A stretch of DNA of 64,000 nt from Pelagibius marinus. GTDB lineage: Bacteria > Pseudomonadota > Alphaproteobacteria > Kiloniellales > Kiloniellaceae. The position numbers and the translations under genes are program-made. Below are positions 18,430 through 26,736 of the stretch, piece by piece. Within the stretch, counting starts at the first letter, position 1; every line of letters begins with the position of its first letter. The notes below the pieces were generated by a model that was given only the letters and a program-made list of their open reading frames with translations, did not search any database and was not told the origin of the DNA. The stretch is from assembly GCF_014925385.1 (NCBI RefSeq), contig NZ_JACSDK010000015.1, positions 248,001 to 312,000 of the forward strand, given 5' to 3'.

Positions 18430-19151
18430 TCGTGAGCGAAGTGACCCGGCCGGCCCCGCTTGTCCAAGTGCACAAGGTTTCAAAGCACTTTGGCGAAGAC
18501 GAAACCCGCGTCGATGCCCTCCGCGACGTAAGCCTGGAAGTCTCTCCAGGACAGGTGGTCGCGCTTCTGGGACCGAGCGGATCGGGCAAGACGACGCTCC
18601 TGAACGTCATAGGCTGCATCCTCGAGCCGAGCAGCGGACGGATAATACTGGACGGTGAGGTCGTCTACGACGGGCGCTGGCTGCGCTCTGACTTGCGCCG
18701 GCTGCGGCTTGAGAAGGTTGGGTTCATTTTCCAGTTCCACAATCTACTCCCCTTCCTCAACAGCACCGACAATGTCGCCGTGGTGCTCAATCTTGCAGGC
18801 TATGCCGCGGCGGAAGCCAAGCGGCGCGCTGTCGAACTGCTGGACTATCTGGACGTGGCACACCGCAGAGATGCCATGCCCGCCAGCCTGTCCGGGGGTG
18901 AGGCTCAGCGAGTCGCGATCGCCCGCGCCCTCGCCAACCATCCCAGAATCATTCTCGCCGATGAGCCCACCGCGGCACTGGATTCACAACGGGCGGGAAT
19001 CGTCATGGATCTGCTGCGCAAGGTCGCGGCCGAGCAGGATGCCGCGATTCTGGCGGTGACACATGACGAGAAGATCTTCGACCGCTTCGACCGAATATTC
19101 CACCTGAGAGATGGCGCTCTCGAGACGGAGACATCAAACGTCTTCGGGTGA
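18426..19151 (+). CDS. ABC transporter ATP-binding protein (LolD/MacB/DevA type)
   Basis: Starting at 18426 (MIVSEVTRPAPLV, overlapping the permease stop), the protein has 241 residues. Walker A is GPSGSGKTT, the Q-loop lies in KVGFIFQFHNLLPF, the signature is LSGGEAQRV, and Walker B is IILADEPTAALD with the His switch in AVTHDEKIFD. It powers the HlyD-FtsX exporter encoded just upstream. The substrate is unknown; members of this group move antibiotics, glycolipids, heterocyst glycolipids or lipoproteins. Confidence 0.9.
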   Translation: MIVSEVTRPAPLVQVHKVSKHFGEDETRVDALRDVSLEVSPGQVVALLGPSGSGKTTLLNVIGCILEPSSGRIILDGEVVYDGRWLRSDLRRLRLEKVGFIFQFHNLLPFLNSTDNVAVVLNLAGYAAAEAKRRAVELLDYLDVAHRRDAMPASLSGGEAQRVAIARALANHPRIILADEPTAALDSQRAGIVMDLLRKVAAEQDAAILAVTHDEKIFDRFDRIFHLRDGALETETSNVFG

Positions 19152-19287
19152 CATCGCTTCTTGCGCTCCCTGCCCGGGCTTGTCCCTGGCATCCAGGGGC
19201 GAGCGACGATACGGCAGTCCCGGACCCTCGGGACAAACTCCAGGGTGACAATTGAGCGAGGAGACCACCTTGCGCTAGACTGGGCGC

Positions 19288-19665
19288 ATGCCTAGGAAAG
19301 CACCGCTGCTGCCGGCCGCCTTCGCCCTCCTTGTCGCCCTGCCCTCACCTGGGGAGGCGGCGGGCGACGCCGAGAAGGGACGGCAGATCGCCGTCGACCA
19401 CTGCTCGCGCTGCCACGTGGTGCCCGACTACGACCCCTATGGCGGCATCGACAGCACGCCGTCCTTCCGCCTGCTGGCGCGGCGCGACGACTACCTGGAG
19501 CGCTTTCAGACCTTCTTCGAGCGCCCGCCGCACCCGGTGGTGGTGCGCATTCCCGGCGTGGAGCCGCCCACCGACGACCCGGCCTTCGTCGCCACCTTCC
19601 AGATCCAGCCCGAGCAGGTCGACGACATCGTCGCCTACGCCAAGAAGCTGCACGCAGAGCAGTAG
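19288..19665 (+). CDS. small periplasmic c-type cytochrome
   Basis: A 125-residue protein with a signal peptide (MPRKAPLLPAAFALLVAL, cleavage near GEA-AGD) and one heme-binding motif CSRCH at about residues 39-43. A methionine sixth ligand is not obvious. The C-terminal IQPEQVDDIVAYAKKL matches the last helix of class I cytochromes. It may accept electrons in the periplasm, but no partner oxidoreductase adjoins it; the glycolate oxidase genes are convergent. Confidence 0.82.
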   Translation: MPRKAPLLPAAFALLVALPSPGEAAGDAEKGRQIAVDHCSRCHVVPDYDPYGGIDSTPSFRLLARRDDYLERFQTFFERPPHPVVVRIPGVEPPTDDPAFVATFQIQPEQVDDIVAYAKKLHAEQ

Positions 19666-19674
19666 CTCGATGAC

Positions 19675-19893
19675 CGTCATGCTCGGATTGGTTCCGAGTA
19701 TCCAGGGCGACCACTCATCGCCTGCCGCTCAGCCTCTTCTGTCGTCCCGGGACTAGGTCCCCGGACCCAATGGCGCCTGCGACTGCCGATGTCCTGAGAG
19801 CGGCCAGGGCAATGGGTCCCGGCAATGAATGCCGGGACGGCAGCCCAGGGTGTGGCGCGACAAGCATGTGCCAGAGGCACAAGCGAGGGTGGC
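19675..19893. repeat. intergenic repeat-like region with a hairpin
   Basis: This intergenic stretch contains GTCCCGGCA (19816-19824) and TGCCGGGAC (19830-19838) as a 9-base perfect stem, plus a partial echo TGTCGTCCCGGGACTAGGTC around 19740. Similar 'cccggg...tgtcc...atccaggg' wording occurs at 19170-19240. Such mosaics are typical of dispersed non-coding repeats in alphaproteobacterial genomes. The hairpin may also terminate glcF. Confidence 0.4.
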
Positions 19894-19896
19894 GTC

Positions 19897-21195
19897 TCAG
19901 GAAGCGCCCTTCTCCAGCGCCCGCGGCTGCGGGCCGCCGGTGGCCCAGTCGAGCAGCTCCACCGTGTGCACCACCGGAATGCCGGTGCCGCCGGCGATCT
20001 GCGTCATGCAGCCGATGTTGCCGGTGGCGATGACGTCGGGTTTCGTACTCTCGATGTTGGCGACCTTGCGCGCCTTGAGGCGCCCGGCGATTTCCGGTTG
20101 CAGCAGGTTGTAGGTGCCTGCCGAGCCGCAGCAGAGATGCCCCTCCGGCACCTCCTTCACGGAAAAGCCCGCCGCCGTCAGCAGGGCCTTGGGCTCGCGG
20201 CGGATCTGCTGGCCGTGCTGCATGGAGCAGGCGGAGTGGTAGGCGACGGTGAGCGGCCGCCCCGCCGCCGCGCCCTTCAGGCCAAGGGTGTCCAGGAACT
20301 CGGTCACGTCCCTGGTCAGCGCCGAGACCTTCGCCGCCTTGTCCTTCCAGGCGGTGTCCTCGCGCAGCATGAAGCCGTAGTCCTTCACCGTGGTGCCGCA
20401 GCCCGAGGCGTTGATGATGATGGCGTCGAGCCCGCCTTGCTCCAGCTCGCGCGTCCAGGCGGCGACGTTGGCCCGGGCATCGTCGAGCGCTGCCTCCTCC
20501 TTGCCCATGTGATGCACCAGGGCGCCGCAGCAGCCGGCCCCCCTGGCCACCACCACCTCGACCCCGTGGCGGGTCAAGAGGCGCACCGTGGCCTCGTTGA
20601 TCTCCGGCGCCAGCACCTTCTGGGCGCAGCCGGTCATCAGCGCCACGCGGGCGCGTCGCGGCCCCTGGGCAGCAATCACCTGCGGCTTGTCGAGGCGGCT
20701 GGGCGGACGGGTCTCGCTCGGCGCCATGGCCAGCAGGCCTTTCAGGCGGCCCGGCATGAGGCCCGCCAGCGGCTTGGCGAAGAAGGCGCCCAGGAGCGCC
20801 AGGCGGAAACGGTAGGGGTGCGGGATGACGAAAGCCAGCAGCCAGCGCAGGGAACGGTCAGGCAGCGGACGCCTGTAGGTCTTCTCGATGTGGCTGCGGG
20901 CGTGGTCCACCAGGTGCATGTAGTGCACGCCAGAGGGACAGGTGGTCATGCAGGACAGGCAGGAAAGGCAGCGGTCGATGTGCCGGACCACCTTCTCAGT
21001 CGCCGCGCGGTCGTTCTCCAGCATGTCCTTGATCAGGTAGATGCGCCCGCGCGGGCTGTCCAGCTCGTCGCCCAGCAGGGTGTAGGTCGGGCAGGTCGCC
21101 GTGCAGAAGCCGCAGTGCACGCAGTTGCGCAGGATCCTGTTGGCCTCCGCAATATTGGGATCGGCGAGCTGGGCCAGGGTGAAGTTGGTCTGCAT
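19897..21195 (-). CDS. glcF: glycolate oxidase iron-sulfur subunit
   Basis: The protein has 432 residues. Two 4Fe-4S ferredoxin motifs lie near the N-terminus ([14 protein letters not shown] at about residue 27 and [14 protein letters not shown] at about 78). Two cysteine-rich CCG domains follow, around MTGCAQKVL with [13 protein letters not shown], and around [11 protein letters not shown] with [11 protein letters not shown]. GlcF passes electrons from the flavin subunits GlcD and GlcE to the respiratory chain while glycolate is oxidised to glyoxylate. It is the last gene of glcDEF, starting 3 bases after the glcE stop. Confidence 0.93.
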   Translation of the reverse strand: MQTNFTLAQLADPNIAEANRILRNCVHCGFCTATCPTYTLLGDELDSPRGRIYLIKDMLENDRAATEKVVRHIDRCLSCLSCMTTCPSGVHYMHLVDHARSHIEKTYRRPLPDRSLRWLLAFVIPHPYRFRLALLGAFFAKPLAGLMPGRLKGLLAMAPSETRPPSRLDKPQVIAAQGPRRARVALMTGCAQKVLAPEINEATVRLLTRHGVEVVVARGAGCCGALVHHMGKEEAALDDARANVAAWTRELEQGGLDAIIINASGCGTTVKDYGFMLREDTAWKDKAAKVSALTRDVTEFLDTLGLKGAAAGRPLTVAYHSACSMQHGQQIRREPKALLTAAGFSVKEVPEGHLCCGSAGTYNLLQPEIAGRLKARKVANIESTKPDVIATGNIGCMTQIAGGTGIPVVHTVELLDWATGGPQPRALEKGAS

Positions 21196-21198
21196 CTA

Positions 21199-22428
21199 TC
21201 AGATTCCCGCGTACATGCGGCCCGGGTTCAGCACGCGCTTGGGATCGAAGCCGTCCTTCACCTTTTCGCTGAGCATCGCTTTCGCCGCGTCCTGCGGCTG
21301 GAACACCGCCTCGGCGGCGCGCAGCGCCTCGGGCGCGCGGACCAGGGTCGCGTGGCCGCCCCCCGCCGCGGCAACGGCGGCGCGCACCTCTCCGGCGCCC
21401 GCGTCTCCGACCGCGGGCAAGGCCAGCCAGATGAGGCCGCCGCCCCAATCATAGAAGGCTTCCCCCTCACCGATCGCCGCAACAACGCCGGGCCCAGCGG
21501 AGGGGGCGACGGAAATACGCCAGACGGCGAGGCCTTCCTGTCCGACGAAAGGCCGCACGTCACGCAGCTCCTGCCAGAAGGCCAGCGAGTTGTGGCTGTG
21601 CAGCTCTTCCGTCGCGCCCAGGTCGGCGAGTTCCTTTCGCAAAGCGGCGCAGCGGTATTCCACCGAGGGGTCCGGGCCTTCCAGGCGCAAGGCCGTCACC
21701 GCCGTGCCGGCCCCGGTCACATAGGTCACTGCGGACTTCGCCGCCTGGGCCGCCGGCAGGTGGGCCGCGCCGGAAACCTCGTGCGGCGAACCGAGCGCCC
21801 GCGTCATGGCGGCCAGGGCCGTCGCGTCGTCGAGGCCGGTCACCAGCACGGTCCAGGTCTTTTCCGGGCGCGGCAGCACCTTCACCGTCACGTCGGTCAT
21901 CACGGCCAGGGTGCCATAGGAGCCGCAGAGCAGCTTGCAGAGGTCATAGCCCGTTACGTTCTTCACCACGCGGCCGCCGGACTTGAAGAGCTCGCCGCGG
22001 CCGGAGACCGCCTGCAGTCCCAGGAAGTGGTCGCGCGCCGCCCCGGCCTTGATGCGCCGCGGGCCGGAGAGGTTGCAGGCCAGCACCCCGCCGAGGGTGG
22101 CGGCGCCCGCCGCCCCGCCCAGCAGCGGGCCGAGGTCCGCCGGCTCGAAGGCCAGCATCTGGCGCTTTTCTTCCAGCACCGCCTCGATCTCCGCCAGCGG
22201 CGTGCCGGCGCGCGCGGAGAGCACCAGTTCCTCCGGCTCGTAGAGGGTGATGCCGGTGAGGCGCGACAGATCAAGGCTGTGGGCGGCCTGCACCGGGCGG
22301 CCGAGCGCGCGCTTGCTGCCGCGGCCGGCGACCTCCAGGGGCGCTTCCTGCGAGACCGCCCAGGCCACCGCCTCGGTCACCTGGTCGCGGGTCTCCGGCG
22401 CGAGGGTCTCCGCCTTCTGCGATTCCAT
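21199..22428 (-). CDS. glcE: glycolate oxidase FAD-binding subunit
   Basis: The chosen ATG at 22428 ([20 protein letters not shown]) gives 409 residues and starts 14 bases after the glcD stop. The FAD-binding PCMH domain spans about residues 1-175, with [20 protein letters not shown] and [19 protein letters not shown] as the conserved GlcE segments. GlcE is the smaller, incomplete FAD-oxidase-like subunit that works with GlcD and GlcF. Longer in-frame extension to 22572 runs into glcD and is not used. Confidence 0.92.
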   Translation of the reverse strand: MESQKAETLAPETRDQVTEAVAWAVSQEAPLEVAGRGSKRALGRPVQAAHSLDLSRLTGITLYEPEELVLSARAGTPLAEIEAVLEEKRQMLAFEPADLGPLLGGAAGAATLGGVLACNLSGPRRIKAGAARDHFLGLQAVSGRGELFKSGGRVVKNVTGYDLCKLLCGSYGTLAVMTDVTVKVLPRPEKTWTVLVTGLDDATALAAMTRALGSPHEVSGAAHLPAAQAAKSAVTYVTGAGTAVTALRLEGPDPSVEYRCAALRKELADLGATEELHSHNSLAFWQELRDVRPFVGQEGLAVWRISVAPSAGPGVVAAIGEGEAFYDWGGGLIWLALPAVGDAGAGEVRAAVAAAGGGHATLVRAPEALRAAEAVFQPQDAAKAMLSEKVKDGFDPKRVLNPGRMYAGI

Positions 22429-22442
22429 ACCTGGCTCTCTCG

Positions 22443-23930
22443 TTAGAAGCGGGGAAGGTCCGGGAAGGGCAGCTTGCCGCCGCTGATGTGCATGCGCCCC
22501 AACTCGGCGCAGCGGTGAAGCTGCGGGAACACCTTGCCGGGGTTCAGCAGCGCCTCCGGATCGAAGGCGCACTTCACGCGCTGCTGCTGCTTCAGATCGG
22601 TCTCGTTGAACATCGCGCCCATGAGGTCGCGTTTCTCGACGCCGACGCCGTGCTCGCCGGTCAAGACGCCGCCGACCTCGACGCAGAGCTTCAGGATGTC
22701 GGCGCCGAAGTCCTCGGCCTTTTCCAACTCGCCCGGCTTGTTGGCGTCATAGAGGATCAGCGGGTGCAGGTTGCCGTCGCCGGCATGGAAGACATTGGCG
22801 ACGCGCAGGCCGTAGTGCTCGCTGAACTCGCGCATGCGCCGCAGCACCACCGGCAGCTGGGCGCGTGGGATGGTGCCGTCCATGCAGTAGTAGTCCGGCG
22901 AGATGCGCCCCACCGCCGGGAAGGCCGCCTTGCGCCCGGCCCAGAAGGTCATGCGCTCTTCCTCGTTCTCGCTGATGCGGCTGGTGACGGCGCCGTTCTC
23001 CTCGCAGATCCGCGAGACCTCCCCGATCAGGTAGTCGACCTCGGCCTGGGGGCCGTCCAGTTCGACGATCAGCAGCGCCTCGACGTCGCGCGGATAACCG
23101 GCATGGACGAAGTCCTCCGCCGCGTGGATCGCCGGCTTGTCCATCATCTCCATGCCGCCGGGGATGATGCCGGCGGCGATGATGGCGGCCACCGCGTCGC
23201 CGGCCTGCTCGTTGGTCGGAAAGCCGAGCAGCAGGGCGCGCGCCGTCTCCGGCTTCTTCAGCAGGCGCACCGTCACCTCGGTGACCACGCCCAGCAGACC
23301 CTCCGAGCCGGTCATGATGCCCAGCAGGTCGTAGCCCTCGGCGTCCAGGTGCTTGCCGCCCAGGCGCAGGATGGTGCCGTCCATCAGCACCATTTCCAGG
23401 CCCAGCAGGTTGTTGGTGGTCAGGCCGTATTTCAGGCAGTGCACGCCGCCGGAGTTCTCCGCCACGTTGCCGCCGATGGTGCAGGCAATCTGGCTGGAGG
23501 GGTCCGGCGCGTAGTAGAAGCCCTGGTCCTCCACCGCCTTGGTGATGGCCAGGTTGGTGACGCCCGGCTGCACCACGGCGCAGCGGTTGTCGAAGTCGAT
23601 CTCCAGGACCCGGTTGAACTTGCCGAGGCCGAGGATGATGCCGTCGGCCAGCGGCAGGGCGCCGCCGGAAAGCGAGGTGCCGGCCCCGCGCGGCACCACC
23701 TTCACGCCGCGCGCCTGGCAGACCTTCAGCACCTCGGAAACCTGCTGCGTGGTCTCCGGCAGGACGACGATCAGGGGAAGCTGGCGGTAGGCGGTCAGGC
23801 CGTCGGTCTCGTAGGCCTTCAGCTCCTCCGCGTCGACGATCACCCCCTCGCCGGGGACGATGGCGCGCAGGGCGGTGACGATATCGGCCTTGGCGTCGAT
23901 GACGCCCTGGTCCGGCTCCGGCATCTGCAT
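22443..23930 (-). CDS. glcD: glycolate oxidase subunit GlcD (FAD-linked)
   Basis: A 495-residue flavoprotein of the FAD-binding oxidase/VAO family. Conserved segments are [20 protein letters not shown] and [20 protein letters not shown] in the FAD-binding half, the central [14 protein letters not shown] with substrate histidines, and the C-terminal [16 protein letters not shown]. It oxidises glycolate (and in some strains D-lactate) to glyoxylate. The start [10 protein letters not shown] is preceded by an AGGGAGAG-like site. It is the first gene of glcDEF, below a promoter carrying a GntR-type palindrome. Confidence 0.94.
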   Translation of the reverse strand: MQMPEPDQGVIDAKADIVTALRAIVPGEGVIVDAEELKAYETDGLTAYRQLPLIVVLPETTQQVSEVLKVCQARGVKVVPRGAGTSLSGGALPLADGIILGLGKFNRVLEIDFDNRCAVVQPGVTNLAITKAVEDQGFYYAPDPSSQIACTIGGNVAENSGGVHCLKYGLTTNNLLGLEMVLMDGTILRLGGKHLDAEGYDLLGIMTGSEGLLGVVTEVTVRLLKKPETARALLLGFPTNEQAGDAVAAIIAAGIIPGGMEMMDKPAIHAAEDFVHAGYPRDVEALLIVELDGPQAEVDYLIGEVSRICEENGAVTSRISENEEERMTFWAGRKAAFPAVGRISPDYYCMDGTIPRAQLPVVLRRMREFSEHYGLRVANVFHAGDGNLHPLILYDANKPGELEKAEDFGADILKLCVEVGGVLTGEHGVGVEKRDLMGAMFNETDLKQQQRVKCAFDPEALLNPGKVFPQLHRCAELGRMHISGGKLPFPDLPRF

Positions 23931-23983
23931 GGGCACGTCTCTCCCTGGACTCCGCCCGCCTGGACCCAAAAAGGGCGCGGGGC

Positions 23984-24000
23984 AATTGGTATTACCAATT
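23984..24000. promoter_or_regulatory. FadR/GntR-type operator of glcDEF
   Basis: AATTGGTATTACCAATT is a perfect 17-base palindrome containing TTGGT-N3-ACCAA, the classic site of LldR/GlcC-like FadR-subfamily regulators. It lies between the predicted promoter and the glcD start. The core matches the site in front of the gntR gene at 9833-9843. Confidence 0.75.
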
Positions 24001-24008
24001 TTTCGGAG

Positions 24009-24037
24009 ACTATGGCGCGCCGCGCCGGTGGGGTCAA
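24009..24037 (-). promoter_or_regulatory. predicted sigma-70 promoter of glcDEF
   Basis: On the minus strand TTGACC (24037-24032) and CATAGT (24014-24009) are 17 bases apart, followed 8 bases later by the palindromic operator. The geometry parallels the gntR promoter at 9792-9843. Confidence 0.55.
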
Positions 24038-24104
24038 TGGCCCAGGCCGCACCGGTGCAGAAAATGGCGGAAATCCGGGACTCGGCGGAAGAATCTAGGC
24101 AAAC

Positions 24105-24138
24105 GCAAGGCCGCGCCCGTTTCAGGGCGCGGCCTTGC
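24105..24138 (-). terminator. rpmJ terminator hairpin
   Basis: A perfect 14-base stem, GCAAGGCCGCGCCC (24105-24118) with GGGCGCGGCCTTGC (24125-24138), encloses a 6-base loop 47 bases downstream of the rpmJ stop. The trailing GTTTG on the minus strand is a weak U-run. Confidence 0.75.
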
Positions 24139-24184
24139 TTGCGTTTCAGAGCTCCAAACCGCCGGCAGCGCCGGCGGGAGCGGT

Positions 24185-24310
24185 TCAGCCCTGGCGGGCC
24201 TTGAAGCGCGGATTCTTCTTGTTGATCACGTAGACGCGACCCTTGCGGCGCACGACGCGGCAGCCTTTTTCGCGCAGTTTCGCGGTCTTGAGAGAGTTAA
24301 CGACCTTCAT
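24185..24310 (-). CDS. rpmJ: 50S ribosomal protein L36
   Basis: A short gene of 41 codons, [19 protein letters not shown] then [20 protein letters not shown] and QG. This is the 41-residue L36 typical of alphaproteobacteria, with a single cysteine (CRVVRRKG) instead of the zinc-binding four-residue set of the shorter L36 form. It is strongly basic. It stands alone with its own terminator. Confidence 0.95.
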   Translation of the reverse strand: MKVVNSLKTAKLREKGCRVVRRKGRVYVINKKNPRFKARQG

Positions 24311-24458
24311 TTCTCTATCCTCTTTGCGCCCGCAGCTTTACGGGGCCGGGCCTCGCCGGCGCGCGGGAAGCCGGAACATAGGCAGCGCGGCAGGGCCTGT
24401 CAACCTCGTAAAAGCCCGGAAATGAGCCCTTTTTCGCCCCTCTGGGCCGGGACCGGCC

Positions 24459-25415
24459 CTACCAGTCGGAGAGCATCTTTTCCGCTTCTTTCTTCAGGGC
24501 GTGAAAGCGGCAGATTCTAAGGGCCCCGGCGTCGATGGCCTTGGTCCGGCGGGTCCACAGCTCGACGGCGTCGGTGATCGCCTCGGCGGTCTTCTTGTCG
24601 ACCGACTTGCCCTTGAGGCTGGACAGGAAGCGCGCCCAACTGGAGGTGATGATGCCGTAGACCTCTTCGGTGATGTCTTCCTTGATGCGGATGTCCAGGC
24701 GGGCCTCGGTCAGGGCGACCTCGTAGTCGCGCATGGTCCAGGGATTGGGCTTCTTGGGCTCGCCATCGGCCCAGTTGAAGACGGCCCGCTCGTCGGCGCC
24801 CTCGGCCACGACGTAGTCGGTGAAGAGGAGCTGGCCGCGCGGCTTGATCATGTTGATGATCTCTTTCAGCAAGCGGTCCTTGTCCTCCACCAGATAGAGA
24901 GATTCCTTGGAAAAGACGCAGTCGGTGGAGTTCTCCCGGAATTCGTACTTGTCCATGTCGAAGTAGTGGATCGGCGCGCGCTTGGCGAGACCGGCCATAG
25001 TGGAGAGTTCCATGCCCGCATCGGCGACCTCGCGGTCGGCCTCCAGGCCGGTGATCCAGATGTCGAATTTCTCGGAGATCAGCCGCGTCGCGCCGCCCAG
25101 GCCCGCGCCCACGTCGATGACGGTGAAGGCCGGGTCCAGGCCGAAAGGCTTGACCAGCTTCAGGATGTAGTTCTCGTCGCCCGGCCCGGACATGCCCTTG
25201 CCCCAGAGCTGCTGCATGACCTCCAGGCGTTTGGATAGGAGTTCAGGCTGCTCGTAGCGCACGGCATCCTGCGTCAGATCCCCCATCTCCACGGGGATCT
25301 GCTGTTTTTTTCGGATCGCCAGATCATAGCCTTCCCACCAGGCCTTCAGACGGACCCAGAAGGGGATCTTGGCTTTGCCGGCCGGCGCAGCGGCCGCTCT
25401 CGACAACAGTGCCAT
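24459..25415 (-). CDS. SAM-dependent methyltransferase
   Basis: The ATG at 25415 (MALLSRAAAAP) has AAAGG 6 bases before it; a GTG two codons upstream is less likely. The product has 318 residues. The class I motif I is VIDVGAGLGGATRLI at about residue 100, preceded by a region like those of phosphoethanolamine and sarcosine N-methyltransferases (QQLWGKGMSGPGDENYI). Motif post-I is GLEAD, and FSKESLYLVEDKDRLLKEI matches the UbiE/PEAMT-like acceptor region. Substrate unknown. No membrane segment is seen, and the gene is isolated. Confidence 0.78.
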   Translation of the reverse strand: MALLSRAAAAPAGKAKIPFWVRLKAWWEGYDLAIRKKQQIPVEMGDLTQDAVRYEQPELLSKRLEVMQQLWGKGMSGPGDENYILKLVKPFGLDPAFTVIDVGAGLGGATRLISEKFDIWITGLEADREVADAGMELSTMAGLAKRAPIHYFDMDKYEFRENSTDCVFSKESLYLVEDKDRLLKEIINMIKPRGQLLFTDYVVAEGADERAVFNWADGEPKKPNPWTMRDYEVALTEARLDIRIKEDITEEVYGIITSSWARFLSSLKGKSVDKKTAEAITDAVELWTRRTKAIDAGALRICRFHALKKEAEKMLSDW

Positions 25416-25942
25416 TGGCACCTTTCTTCATCGTTCAAATGTCCCCCCAGCCGCCCGTGCGGCGCTAGAGACGGGCTGGGCCACGACATCGTTAACGGCA
25501 AATGGCAAACAATCGCTTAATACGGCACTCAGCCTGGGGCCGCGGGGGTTAGCGCAGAGGGCCGGTGGCCCCAGCGCGGGAGCCGAAAACAGGTCGCCAT
25601 CGCGCCCGGCCGCCACGGGTTCGCAGCGACCGGCGCCGGCGTTAACCATAGAAGGCTTGAGCGCAGGCCGCCCTCCTCCCGCAACGGGCGGCCTCCCACT
25701 TTCGCGCTGCGCGAAAATCATAAGATTTTGCAACCTTTTCGACAATGATCGCTTTATACTCCCGGGAAAGACTAGCTGATTCGGTTAGGTCACCCTTCGC
25801 CATCGATCGGCGGCATCTCATTTCATCAGCTGGCGACCGCCATGGGAGGAGCCGGATCCGCCGAGGCTCAATTTCGGGTGACTGGTTGCTCTGAAACCGG
25901 CGCGGAGCTGACCCTTCAGCGATAGGGAAGGTCGAAGTAGCT
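25416..25942. other. intergenic region between divergent genes
   Basis: About 520 bases without a supported gene. A 9-base inverted repeat AGGCCGCCC (25665-25673) and GGGCGGCCT (25686-25694) with a 12-base spacer is the only clear structure. Promoters for the two divergent transcripts must lie here, but no convincing -35/-10 pair was identified. Confidence 0.5.
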
Positions 25943-26722
25943 GTGAGGAACGGACGAAAATTCACCGCAGTGTCTCTGCCCGGGCTCTTGGGCCTCTTCT
26001 GCCTGGGCGTCCTGCTTGCCGCGCCGCGCCCGGTCGCGGGCCAGGACCTCGCAAGCATGATCCAGGCCACCAAGAACGCGCAGGACGAGAACACCCTCTT
26101 CGGCTCGATCGAGATCCGCTCCGACTCCCTTAAGGGCCTGCAGCAATGGCAGCGGGTGGTCAGTGCCATGCGCACCGCCGGCCCCGCCTTCAACAACTGC
26201 GCCAAGAGCGCCGGCGCCTGCACCACGTCGATGCTGAAAAGGTGGCGCGAAATCGTCGTTGCCGCCCAACGCCTGCCGCACAATGAACGGCTCAAGTCCG
26301 TCAACACCTACTTTAACGGCTGGCCCTACAAGCTGGACATGGAAGTCTACGGCGTGCGCGAGTACTGGGCGACGCCCAAGGAGTTCATCATCCGCTCGGG
26401 CGACTGCGAGGACTACTCCATCGCCAAGTACTACGCCCTGCGCAACGTCGGCTTCAGCAAGGACGAACTGCGCATCGTCGCCCTGCGCGACACCATCCGG
26501 GGCTTCGGCCACGCGGTCATGGCGGCCTACGTCAACGGCGACATCCTGATCCTGGACAACACCTCCCAACTCGTCCTCTCGCACAAGAAGTACGGCCACT
26601 ACGAGCCCCAGGTGTCGATGAACGAGACCTCCCGCTGGGCTCACGTGCCCGGGAAGAAAAGAGAACTCAAGGCCCCCTCGGGCTTCGCCCTCTCGGCCAG
26701 CACGCTGTTCCAGAAACGCTGA
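25943..26722 (+). CDS. LapG-like bacterial transglutaminase-like cysteine peptidase (BTLCP, DUF920)
   Basis: A GTG start at 25943 gives 259 residues with a signal peptide (PGLLGLFCLGVLLAAPRP). The periplasmic domain shows the full family signature: EYWATPKEFIIRSGDCEDYS with catalytic Cys155, FGHAVMAAYVNG with His190, and ILILDNTS with Asp205. LapG-type BTLCPs cleave surface adhesins near their N-termini, and in Pseudomonas are held inactive by LapD when c-di-GMP is high. The next gene, 14 bases downstream, encodes a membrane receptor with a degenerate HD-GYP domain, and an RTX/FecR surface protein is nearby. No LapD homologue is seen in the window. Confidence 0.88.
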   Translation: MRNGRKFTAVSLPGLLGLFCLGVLLAAPRPVAGQDLASMIQATKNAQDENTLFGSIEIRSDSLKGLQQWQRVVSAMRTAGPAFNNCAKSAGACTTSMLKRWREIVVAAQRLPHNERLKSVNTYFNGWPYKLDMEVYGVREYWATPKEFIIRSGDCEDYSIAKYYALRNVGFSKDELRIVALRDTIRGFGHAVMAAYVNGDILILDNTSQLVLSHKKYGHYEPQVSMNETSRWAHVPGKKRELKAPSGFALSASTLFQKR

Positions 26723-26736
26723 TAGCAGAGGCAGAT

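Noticed and set aside
16136-19151. HlyD-FtsX-ABC genes as the type I secretion system for the giant RTX protein
   Set aside because: The permease has the FtsX/MacB layout and the ATPase is a short stand-alone DevA/LolD type, not a fused HlyB-like exporter. The genes are 12 kb away and controlled by their own TetR.
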